Below are positions 24,411 through 31,734 of a DNA stretch of 64,000 bases, one piece after another; position 1 is the first letter of the stretch; the number at the start of each line of letters is the position of its first letter. A model generated the notes under the pieces. That model was not told the DNA's origin and searched no databases. It was given only the letters and a program-made list of their open reading frames with translations. The stretch comes from Clostridia bacterium (GTDB lineage: Bacteria; Bacillota_A; Clostridia; Christensenellales; Aristaeellaceae): contig JAFWYA010000014.1 in NCBI GenBank assembly GCA_017517815.1, positions 75,184-139,183 of the forward strand. Reading direction: 5' to 3'. The translations under genes were made by a program, and so were the position numbers.

Positions 24411-24457
24411 CATGCGGTAAAAAAGCGGCAAAAAAAGCGCTAAATTCCTATCAATCG

Positions 24458-24486
24458 TTGACTTTTTCGTTTCGCAGGCGTACAAT
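24458..24486 (+). promoter_or_regulatory. Promoter of the Mrp/Mbh-type antiporter operon
   Basis: TTGACT (24458-24463), 17-base spacer and TACAAT (24481-24486), giving a leader of about 80 bases before the first gene. Confidence 0.8.
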
Positions 24487-24501
24487 GTCTGCGTTATAGA
24501 T

Positions 24502-24565
24502 ATCAGGCGTTTCTTCCTATTAATTGCGATGTGGAAGGAACGCTCATTTACTGCCTGATGGGAGG
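24502..24565 (+). promoter_or_regulatory. Structured 5' leader of the antiporter operon
   Basis: An 11-bp stem (24507-24517 with 24533-24543, one G-T pair) has a 15-base AT-rich loop. ATCAGGC (24502-24508) can also pair with GCCTGAT (24553-24559), right next to the GGAGG ribosome-binding site. The two pairings compete at 24507-24508. Translational control is possible; no known riboswitch class is recognised. Confidence 0.45.
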
Positions 24566-24573
24566 TTTTTCAC

Positions 24574-25044
24574 TTGCTGCTTGTGCTGTTTGTACTGTGG
24601 ATCATCTTCAACGGCCGCTTCACGTGGGAGATCGCAGCGTTCGGCGTGGTGATCGCAGGTGCGGTATACGCTTTCAGCTGTGCATTTCTGGGCTACAACA
24701 TCAAGAAAGAATGGCGCATTCTGCGCAAACTGCCGCAGATCCTGCGCTATTTGTGGCTGCTGTTCTCGGAGATCATCAAAAGCAATTTTGCGCTCATCCG
24801 CAGGGTGTATGAGGTGGACTGCGAGGTAAAGCCCAAACTGGTCACGTTCAAAACACCGCTGAAGGGCGCGCTCAAGAGCGTGCTGGCCGACTGCATCACC
24901 GTAACGCCGGGTACCATTTCCGTCCTCAGCGAGGGTGACACGCTCACCGTTCACTGTCTGGATGAAGAATTTGCCGACGGTATCGAAAACACCAGTTTTC
25001 AGCAGGCGCTTCTGGAACTGGCAAAGGAGGATGAAGCATGCTGA
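24574..25044 (+). CDS. mnhE: Na+/H+ antiporter subunit E (MrpE/MnhE)
   Basis: A 156-residue membrane protein with N-terminal helices (MLLVLFVLWIIFNGRFTWE...) followed by a soluble domain containing the family segment VLADCITVTPGTISV. MrpE is a small structural subunit of multisubunit cation/proton antiporters. Translation starts at TTG (24574), 8 bases after GGAGG; no better ATG exists. It opens a ten-gene operon whose genes overlap or nearly abut. The overlap with mnhF is 7 bases. Confidence 0.9.
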   Translation: MLLVLFVLWIIFNGRFTWEIAAFGVVIAGAVYAFSCAFLGYNIKKEWRILRKLPQILRYLWLLFSEIIKSNFALIRRVYEVDCEVKPKLVTFKTPLKGALKSVLADCITVTPGTISVLSEGDTLTVHCLDEEFADGIENTSFQQALLELAKEDEAC

Positions 25045-25349
25045 ACACCGCTTATCAGTCGCTGTACACCATCGTGCTGATCGTGCTGGTGGTGCTTGAC
25101 TTCCTGTGCCTCGTCCGCGCTATCAAGGGCCCTCGCATCGCCGACCGCATCGTGGCCATCAACATGATCTCCACCATCACCATCGCCATGATCCTGGTGC
25201 TGGTCAACATGCTGGGGCAGGGCTATCTGGCTGACGTGGCGCTCATCTACGCGCTCATCGGTTTTCTGGCCGTGGTGGTGCTGTGCAAGGTATATATGGG
25301 CATCGCCCTTGAAAAGAAGCAGCAGAAGGAGGAAAACGAGCATGCTTGA
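25038..25349 (+). CDS. mnhF: Na+/H+ antiporter subunit F (MrpF/MnhF)
   Basis: A 103-residue protein with three membrane helices and the MrpF segment LCLVRAIKGPRIADRIVAIN after helix 1, then MISTITIAMILVLVN. MrpF is a small membrane subunit that bridges the antiporter modules. The charged C-terminal tail (EKKQQKEENEHA) overlaps the start of mnhG by 8 bases. GGAGG precedes the ATG. Confidence 0.92.
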   Translation: MLNTAYQSLYTIVLIVLVVLDFLCLVRAIKGPRIADRIVAINMISTITIAMILVLVNMLGQGYLADVALIYALIGFLAVVVLCKVYMGIALEKKQQKEENEHA

Positions 25350-25665
25350 GTGGATCCGCTTTGTGCTTACCGCCGTATGCATGGCGTGCGGCCTGTTTCT
25401 TCTGCTGACCGGCGTCATCGGCCAGTATCGCTTCCATTATGTGCTCAACCGCATGCACGCCGCCTCCATGGGCGACTCGCTGGGAATGCTGCTGATCTCC
25501 GCAGGCATCTGTATTTCGCAGAATGATCCATTCGTCATCCTCAAGTGCCTGATGGTGGCGCTGTTCATCTGGCTCACCAGTCCCACGGGCAGCCACCTGA
25601 TCGCCCGTCTCGAGCTTACGCTCAACGACCATCCTGAAACGGAAATGGAGCTGATTGAAAAATGA
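25342..25665 (+). CDS. mnhG: Na+/H+ antiporter subunit G (MrpG/MnhG)
   Basis: A 107-residue three-helix protein with the MrpG core FLLLTGVIGQYRF and LNRMHAASMGDSLGMLLI, then a cytoplasmic tail. AGGAGG lies upstream of the ATG at 25342, inside the end of mnhF. Its final codons overlap the next gene by 4 bases, so translation of E, F, G and the MbhD-type gene is coupled. Confidence 0.92.
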   Translation: MLEWIRFVLTAVCMACGLFLLLTGVIGQYRFHYVLNRMHAASMGDSLGMLLISAGICISQNDPFVILKCLMVALFIWLTSPTGSHLIARLELTLNDHPETEMELIEK

Positions 25666-25931
25666 ACGACCTGTTGATGCTGATCGTGCTGGGCTTTCTG
25701 GTGGTATGCGCCATCGCCACCTGCCTGACGCGCAATTTGCTTTCCAGCGTGATCATTTTCATGGCTTACAGCGTACTGATGTCCATCGTGTGGATGCTTC
25801 TGCAGTCGCCTGACCTGGCTATCACCGAGGCCGCCGTCGGCGCGGGCGTAACGAGCATTCTGTTCTTCGTCACGCTCAAAAAGATTCACGCCATCAAGCC
25901 GGAGGAGGAGGATCGCCATGACCATCAGTGA
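25662..25931 (+). CDS. DUF4040/MbhD-type antiporter subunit (MrpA C-terminal part)
   Basis: An 89-residue three-helix protein. The helix-2/3 segment SVLMSIVWMLLQSPDLAITEAAVGAGV is the DUF4040/MbhD signature. In classical Mrp systems this module is fused to the C-terminus of MrpA; here it is a separate gene, as in membrane-bound hydrogenase (Mbh) operons. The charged C-terminus (KPEEEDRHDHQ) overlaps the next gene by 14 bases. Confidence 0.88.
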   Translation: MNDLLMLIVLGFLVVCAIATCLTRNLLSSVIIFMAYSVLMSIVWMLLQSPDLAITEAAVGAGVTSILFFVTLKKIHAIKPEEEDRHDHQ

Positions 25932-26910
25932 GCACTTCCGCCGCTGGCTGTACGAGGACGACGGTCTGGACCGCGAGATCGAGCACAGCATCACCGCAAG
26001 CTCTGAACACGATGGTCTGACCCCCGAAGCCTTTGCCAGGCTGGAAAACGAGTACGATGAAAAGCACCACGCCCTTGTGCTGGAGGAGGAAAAGCAGCAT
26101 GAGCGCATGCATGAGTGGGCTGAGACCCGCGGCAAGCGCCTGCTTCGCACCCTCTACCGCCTGCTGGCATTCCTGATGCTGGGGATCATCAGCTACTTCC
26201 TGATTACCACAGTCATTTCGCTGCCGCCCTTCGGCGCTGCGGATAACCTGTACAACAACGAAGTGAGCCAGCGCTACATTGAGCAGGGCATTCCTGAAAC
26301 CGGCGCTGTCAACTTCGTAGCAGGCATGATCCTTGATTACCGCGCATTCGACACGTTCGGCGAATCCACCGTCCTGTTCGTGGCTGCCTGCAGCGTGCTG
26401 ATCCTGCTCAAGCTGGGCGATCACGGCAAGGATGAAAAGCCCACCAAGGCCATGCTTGAAGCCGAATGGGACGACCGCCACTACGAGCCCAAGAATGACG
26501 GCATTCTGCAGCTGGCTGCCAAGGTGCTGGTGCCCGTCATTCTGCTCTACGGCTTCTATGTGGTTTTGAACGGCCACCTCAGCCCCGGCGGCGGTTTCTC
26601 CGGCGGCGCCATCATGGGTGCGGGCCTGATTTTGTACCTCAACGCCTTCGGCTTCGCAAAGGCCGGCAGGCTGTTCACCTTCAAGACTTTCCGCTGGGTT
26701 ACCTTCCTGTCGCTGATGACCTATGCGGGGCTTAAGAGCTATTCGTTCTTCACCGGCGCAAACCACATTCACAGCGGCATTCCGCTGGGCACGCCCGGCG
26801 CCATCCTGTCCTCGGGTCTCATCCTGCCGCTGAATATCTGCGTGGGCTTCATCGTTATGTGCACGATGTACGCTTTCTACACGCTGTTCCGCAAAGGAGG
26901 CATGTCGTAA
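25918..26910 (+). CDS. mnhB: MbhE-MrpB fusion subunit with charged N-terminal extension
   Basis: A 330-residue protein of three parts. Residues 1-78 are a very polar, Glu/His-rich helical segment. Residues 80-165 hold a membrane helix, an outer loop and the MbhE-type segment VNFVAGMILDYRAFDTFGES. Residues 195-330 are the MrpB domain with NGHLSPGGGFSGGAIMGAG (219-237). MbhE corresponds to the extreme C-terminus of MrpA, so part of MrpA is attached to MrpB here. The ATG lies in the end of the MbhD-type gene, and the stop TAA shares its last A with the next ATG (TAATG). Confidence 0.88.
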   Translation: MTISEHFRRWLYEDDGLDREIEHSITASSEHDGLTPEAFARLENEYDEKHHALVLEEEKQHERMHEWAETRGKRLLRTLYRLLAFLMLGIISYFLITTVISLPPFGAADNLYNNEVSQRYIEQGIPETGAVNFVAGMILDYRAFDTFGESTVLFVAACSVLILLKLGDHGKDEKPTKAMLEAEWDDRHYEPKNDGILQLAAKVLVPVILLYGFYVVLNGHLSPGGGFSGGAIMGAGLILYLNAFGFAKAGRLFTFKTFRWVTFLSLMTYAGLKSYSFFTGANHIHSGIPLGTPGAILSSGLILPLNICVGFIVMCTMYAFYTLFRKGGMS

Positions 26911-27284
26911 TGATTCAGGTGTTCCGCGATCATCTGCCCCAGATCATTGCGGTGATCCTCTTCGGCATCGGCTTTACAACGCTGCTTGTCAAGCGCAACC
27001 TCATCAAGAAGATCATCGGCTTCAACATCATGGACACGGCCATCTACCTGTTCCTCACCTCGGTGGGCTACATTGAGGGCCGCGTTGCTCCCATCATGGT
27101 GGACGGCATCACCGACGCCACCCACTACATCAACCCCATTCCCAGCGGCCTGGTGCTTACGGGCATCGTGGTGTCGGTCTCGGTATCCGCGCTGATGCTG
27201 AGCCTGACCATCCGCCTCTACCGCCGCTACCACACGCTGGACATTGACAAAATCACCTTGCTTATGAAGGGAGAGGACGACTGA
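26910..27284 (+). CDS. mnhC: Na+/H+ antiporter subunit C (MrpC/MnhC, NuoK-like)
   Basis: A 124-residue three-helix protein related to NuoK. The GFTTLLVKRNLIKKIIGFNIMD segment between helices 1 and 2 and the C-terminal LVLTGIVVSVSVSALMLSL helix, which normally carries ion-pathway residues, fit MrpC. Its start codon shares one base with the stop of the preceding gene, and the downstream D-type gene begins one base after its stop. AGGAGG lies 11 bases before the ATG. Confidence 0.92.
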   Translation: MIQVFRDHLPQIIAVILFGIGFTTLLVKRNLIKKIIGFNIMDTAIYLFLTSVGYIEGRVAPIMVDGITDATHYINPIPSGLVLTGIVVSVSVSALMLSLTIRLYRRYHTLDIDKITLLMKGEDD

Positions 27285-27285
27285 C

Positions 27286-28776
27286 ATGCCTTTTGTGCAA
27301 AACGTACCGTTCTTTTCCATCATGCTGTGCATGGTCTGCGGCGTTATGAGCGCCATGCTTTCCGGCCGCGTGGCCAAGTGGGTGACGGTGGCGCTTTCCG
27401 CCGCAGTGGCCGCGCTGAACCTGTGGCTCACCCTTGACCTGTGGGCCAACCACCGCAGCTTCGTGTACTGGATGGGTCACTTCCCGGCCCCGTGGGGCAA
27501 TGAGCTGCGCGGCGGCCTGGTGGAAAGCACGCTGGCCGTGTGCTTCAGCCTGATCATGATGCTGAGCGTGGCAGGCGGCATGCGCAAGCTGGACCAGCAG
27601 GTGGGCAAGAAGCTCAACCTCATCTGCGTCATGCTGGACCTGGTGCTGGCCGCCATGATGAGCATGCTCTACACCAACGACCTGTTCACCGGCTATGTGT
27701 TCATTGAGATCATGACGCTCACCGCCTGCGCGCTGATCATGTCGCGTCAGAACGGGCGCACGCTGGTAAGCGCCATGCGCTATATGATCATGAGCCTGCT
27801 GGGCAGCGGTCTGACGCTTCTGGCCATCACCATCACCTACAACGTGACCGGCCATCTGCTGATGGAAAACATCCACGACACGCTGTATCAGCTGCACCGT
27901 TCGGGCAACTATGCGGTGCCCATTACCACCATCATTGGCTTGTTCTTCGTGGGTCTGGGCATCAAGAGCGCCCTGTACCCCTTCCACACCTGGCTGCCCG
28001 ACAGCTACGGCTACTCCACGCCTGCGGCCAGCGCGGTGCTGTCCAGCATCATCAGCAAGGCCTACATCTTCCTGTTGATCAAGATTTTGCTGCGCGTGGT
28101 GGGCCTGACGGTCGTGTCCGGCAGCCATGCGATGGACCTGATGTTCGTCCTTGGCATCGTGGGCATGATGATGGGCAGCATCAACGCCATCGGCAGCCAC
28201 GACCTGCGCCGCATGGTGGCGTTCTCCTCCGTGGCGCAGATCGGCTACATCTACGCCGGCATGGGCCTTGGCATCCGCGCAGGCTTTGTGGCGGCCATCT
28301 TCCACATGATCATGCATGCCTTTGCCAAGAGCGCGCTGTTCATTTCCGCCTCCGGCCTGTCTGAAGTCAGCGGCAACAGCAAGCGCTTCAGCGACCTGCG
28401 CGGCGCAGGCTTCCGCCACCCCACGGCGGGCGTATGCTTCACCGTTGCGGCCATGAGCCTGGTGGGCGTGCCGGTGCTTGCCGGCTTCACCGCCAAGCTG
28501 TACTTAAGCGACGCAGCCCTGACCGCAGGCGGCTGGAAAATGTGGATCCTGCTCATCGCGCTGGCTGTTTCCACGCTGCTCAACGTTCTGTACCTGATGA
28601 AGACGGTCATCACCCTGTACCGCCCGGCGCGCGAAGGATTTGTGGACCCCGGCTACAAGAGCGGCAAACTGGCCACCTGTGCCATGTGGGGCTTTGTGAT
28701 CGTAAACATACTGGTTGGCGTGATGGCGCACCCCATTGCGGAGGCCATCCGTTCCGGTCTTGCCATGTTTGACTAA
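27286..28776 (+). CDS. Antiporter-like subunit 1 (MrpD/NuoL-M-N family)
   Basis: A 496-residue membrane protein of the proton-antiporter family (about fourteen helices). It keeps the conserved helix-5 Glu (YVFIEIMTLTA) and the helix-7 Lys (GLGIKSALYPFHTWLPDSYG), followed by PAASAVLSSIISKAY with the third family Lys. These residues form the half-channels that move protons or Na+. It is the first of four consecutive paralogues. The sequence cannot show which of the four replaces the NuoL-like part of MrpA and which is MrpD proper. Confidence 0.9.
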   Translation: MPFVQNVPFFSIMLCMVCGVMSAMLSGRVAKWVTVALSAAVAALNLWLTLDLWANHRSFVYWMGHFPAPWGNELRGGLVESTLAVCFSLIMMLSVAGGMRKLDQQVGKKLNLICVMLDLVLAAMMSMLYTNDLFTGYVFIEIMTLTACALIMSRQNGRTLVSAMRYMIMSLLGSGLTLLAITITYNVTGHLLMENIHDTLYQLHRSGNYAVPITTIIGLFFVGLGIKSALYPFHTWLPDSYGYSTPAASAVLSSIISKAYIFLLIKILLRVVGLTVVSGSHAMDLMFVLGIVGMMMGSINAIGSHDLRRMVAFSSVAQIGYIYAGMGLGIRAGFVAAIFHMIMHAFAKSALFISASGLSEVSGNSKRFSDLRGAGFRHPTAGVCFTVAAMSLVGVPVLAGFTAKLYLSDAALTAGGWKMWILLIALAVSTLLNVLYLMKTVITLYRPAREGFVDPGYKSGKLATCAMWGFVIVNILVGVMAHPIAEAIRSGLAMFD

Positions 28777-28788
28777 GGAGGAAATGAG

Positions 28789-30261
28789 ATGCAGACCCTT
28801 CTGTTGATCCTCGTTCCGTTTTTCCCGGCTCTGTGCGCAGCCGTGTGCTGGTTTGCCCCCGCTGTGCGCGAGGATAAAAAACGCGACGCGTTCGTGCTGT
28901 GCTCCCTCATCGTGAGCTTTGTGCTCACCTGCGCGCTGTGCCTGACCGGCGACGGCCGTGTGACCCTGTTTGAAATGACCGAAACCCTGCCTGTCATCCT
29001 TGCAAGCGACGGCCTTGCCCGCCTGTTTGCAGTGCTGATGAGCGGCATGTGGCTGGTAAGCGGCGCGTTCAGCTTTGGCTACATGGCCCACGAGGGCAGC
29101 CAGCGCCGCTACTACACTTTCTACCTGCTGACGGAAGCCGCGCTGCTGGGCCTGTGCTTTGCCGGCACGCTGGTGACGATGTACCTGTTCTTCGAAATGA
29201 TGACGCTTCTGAGCGTAGCGATGGTGCTGCACTCCCTCACCAAGGAAGCCGTCGCCGCCGGCATCAAGTACCTGCTGTACTCCATCGCCGGCGCCATGAT
29301 GGGCCTGATGGGCGTGTTCTACTTCACCAAAAACGCCATCGTTCCCACCTTCGTGCCCGGCGGCACGCTGGATCTGGCCGTAGCTGGCGCTGAAGCGCCC
29401 CTGATGCTGGCCATCCTGTTTGTGACCATCGTGGGCTTTGGCACCAAGGCCGGTATGTTCCCCATGCACGGCTGGCTGCCCACCGCTCACCCCATCGCTC
29501 CGGCCCCTGCCAGCGCCGTGCTTTCCGGTGTGATCACCAAGGCAGGCGTCATCTGCATCATCCGCTTCCTGTATTATGTTGTCGGCGCCGATCTGGTGCG
29601 CGGCACCTGGGTGCAAACGGCGCTGATCGTCCTCAGCCTCATCACCGTGTTCATGGGCTCCATGATGGCCTTCAAGACCACGGGCTTCAAAAAGCGTCTG
29701 GCCTACTCCAGCGTATCTCAGGTAAGCTACGTGCTGTTTGGCCTGTTCATGATGAACGAGATCGCCTTCCGCGGCGCGATGCTGCATGTGTACTTCCACT
29801 CCGTGATGAAGAACCTGCTGTTCCTGTGCGCAGGCGGCGTGATCTTCAAGACGGGTCTTACCGACGTGCGCGACCTGCGCGGCATCGGCAAGCGCATGCC
29901 CGCCACCCTGTGGTGCTTCACCCTGGCCGGCGTGAGCCTGGTGGGTGTGCCCCCGCTGTGCGGCTTCTTCTCGAAGTGGCAGCTGGCACAGGGTGCGCTT
30001 GCAAGCGGTGTTGCCACCTTCAGCTGGCTGGGCCCGGTGGTGCTGCTGGTGTCCGCCCTGCTGACGGCCGGTTACCTGCTGCCGGTCAGCATTGACGGCT
30101 TCTTCGTGGGCCATCACTACGAGGGCGACCTCACTTCCTGCGAACTGAACTGGAAGATGCTGCTGCCCCTGTTCGTACTGACCGCGCTGCTGGTGGTGCT
30201 GGGCGTTTGCCCCGCGCTGGTGGAAGGCCCTGTCGCAGCGGTGGCTGCGAGCCTGATGTAA
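28789..30261 (+). CDS. Antiporter-like subunit 2 (MrpD/NuoL-M-N family)
   Basis: A 490-residue proton-antiporter-family protein. It has the helix-5 Glu in YLFFEMMTLLSVAMV, the helix-7 Lys in GFGTKAGMFPMHGWLPTAHP, and the downstream PAPASAVLSGVITKAG with its Lys. Around residue 300 the segment KKRLAYSSVSQVSYVLFGL matches the discontinuous helix region of the family. AGGAGG precedes the ATG, 12 bases after the previous stop. All charged residues expected of an active translocating subunit are present. Confidence 0.9.
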   Translation: MQTLLLILVPFFPALCAAVCWFAPAVREDKKRDAFVLCSLIVSFVLTCALCLTGDGRVTLFEMTETLPVILASDGLARLFAVLMSGMWLVSGAFSFGYMAHEGSQRRYYTFYLLTEAALLGLCFAGTLVTMYLFFEMMTLLSVAMVLHSLTKEAVAAGIKYLLYSIAGAMMGLMGVFYFTKNAIVPTFVPGGTLDLAVAGAEAPLMLAILFVTIVGFGTKAGMFPMHGWLPTAHPIAPAPASAVLSGVITKAGVICIIRFLYYVVGADLVRGTWVQTALIVLSLITVFMGSMMAFKTTGFKKRLAYSSVSQVSYVLFGLFMMNEIAFRGAMLHVYFHSVMKNLLFLCAGGVIFKTGLTDVRDLRGIGKRMPATLWCFTLAGVSLVGVPPLCGFFSKWQLAQGALASGVATFSWLGPVVLLVSALLTAGYLLPVSIDGFFVGHHYEGDLTSCELNWKMLLPLFVLTALLVVLGVCPALVEGPVAAVAASLM

Positions 30262-30276
30262 GCAAGGAGGACGCAT

Positions 30277-31722
30277 ATGCTGTTCCTGTCCATTCTGATG
30301 CCGGTGCTGGGCGCGGCTGTGCTGTGGCTGTGGAAGCCGCAGTGCGCGCGCGCACGCCACATTTTCACCATCGCGGTCACGCTGCTTACCAGCATTCTCA
30401 CCGCGTGGTGCATCTTTACGCCGGGCAGCCAGCAGTTTACGCTGCTGCAGCTCACGCCCCGGCTGACCATCAGCTTCAAGCTGGATGGTCTGGGCCGCAT
30501 TTTCAGCGGCATGGTCGCGCTTCTGTGGCCGCTTGCCACGCTGTATGCCTTTGAGTACATGGAGCACGAGGGCGGCGAAAACACGTTCTTCGGTTTCTAC
30601 ATGCTCAGCTACGGCGTAACGCTTGGCATCGCCTTTGCCGAAGACCTGATGACCCTGTACGTGTTCTACGAACTGCTGACCCTTGCCACGCTGTTCCTTG
30701 TGATGCACGGCATGAAGCCCCACGGCGTGCATGCCGGCCGCAAGTATGTGTATTACATGCTGGGCGGCGCGGCCATGGGCTTTATGGCGCTGACGACGGT
30801 CATCCACTTCAGCGGCACGTCCAACTTTGTGCGCGGCGGCATTCCCTCCATCGCCATGGCGCCGGATACGCTGATTCTGGTGATGTTCGTGATGGGTTTC
30901 CTGGGCTTTGGCGCAAAGGCCGCGGTGTTCCCGCTGCACAGCTGGCTGCCCACCGCCGGCGTGGCCCCCACGCCTGTTACGGCGCTGCTGCACGCGGTGG
31001 CGGTGGTCAAGGCGGGCGTGTTTGCGGTGATCCGCATGGCGTATTACTGCTTTGGCGCTGATGAAGTGCGCGGCAGCTGGGCGCAGGCCGTGTGCCTGAT
31101 TCTGGCCATGGTGAGCATCCTCTACGGCAGCGCGATGTCCGTGCGCGAAACACACATGAAGCGCCGCCTGGCCTACTCCACCATGAGTAACCTGAGCTAT
31201 GTGCTGCTGGGCGCGATGCTGCTCACCCCCGAAGGACTGACCGGCGGTCTTCTGCACATGGTGTATCATGCGCTGATGAAGATCACCCTGTTCAGCTGCG
31301 TGGGCGCTGTGATGGTGCGCACCGGCCGCAAGTATGTGGACGACCTGCGCGGCATGGGCAAACAGATGCCCTTCATCATGGGCGTGTACCTGTTTGCCGC
31401 GCTGGCACTGACGGGCATTCCGCCGCTGGTGGGTTTCCAGAGCAAGTGGGCGCTGGCCGAGGCTGCGCTGAGCTTTGGCGGCTGGCTCGGCATTGCCGCT
31501 GTGGCGGTGCTGCTGATCTCTGCTGTGCTGACGGCCATTTACATGCTGGTGCCTGCCGTGGCGGCCTATGCCATGCCGCTGGAAGGCGACCCCGGCAAGG
31601 GCGATCCCGGCTGGCGCATGAAGCTGCCGCTGGCGGTCACCTGCGCTGCAATGTTCATTCTCATCTTTGCCTCCAAGCCGCTGGTCGCCTACATCGCCAA
31701 AGTGGCTGCGGGCCTGCTGTAA
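30277..31722 (+). CDS. Antiporter-like subunit 3 (MrpD/NuoL-M-N family)
   Basis: A 481-residue proton-antiporter-family protein. The helix-5 Glu is in YVFYELLTLATLFLV and the helix-7 Lys in GFGAKAAVFPLHSWLPTAGV; PTPVTALLHAVAVVKAG carries the next Lys. The LLHAV variant instead of SALLSGV, and the shift from 'APAP' to 'APTPV', follow a NuoL-type pattern more than those of the neighbouring paralogues, so this copy is the best candidate for the NuoL/MrpA-type role. That assignment is inference. AAGGAGG precedes the ATG. Confidence 0.9.
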   Translation: MLFLSILMPVLGAAVLWLWKPQCARARHIFTIAVTLLTSILTAWCIFTPGSQQFTLLQLTPRLTISFKLDGLGRIFSGMVALLWPLATLYAFEYMEHEGGENTFFGFYMLSYGVTLGIAFAEDLMTLYVFYELLTLATLFLVMHGMKPHGVHAGRKYVYYMLGGAAMGFMALTTVIHFSGTSNFVRGGIPSIAMAPDTLILVMFVMGFLGFGAKAAVFPLHSWLPTAGVAPTPVTALLHAVAVVKAGVFAVIRMAYYCFGADEVRGSWAQAVCLILAMVSILYGSAMSVRETHMKRRLAYSTMSNLSYVLLGAMLLTPEGLTGGLLHMVYHALMKITLFSCVGAVMVRTGRKYVDDLRGMGKQMPFIMGVYLFAALALTGIPPLVGFQSKWALAEAALSFGGWLGIAAVAVLLISAVLTAIYMLVPAVAAYAMPLEGDPGKGDPGWRMKLPLAVTCAAMFILIFASKPLVAYIAKVAAGLL

Positions 31723-31734
31723 GGGGGTGCGGAC

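Noticed and set aside
24487..24573. A known Na+ or Li+ riboswitch before the antiporter operon
   Set aside because: The leader has competing stems, but I cannot match it to the conserved core of any published class, so it is reported only as structured.
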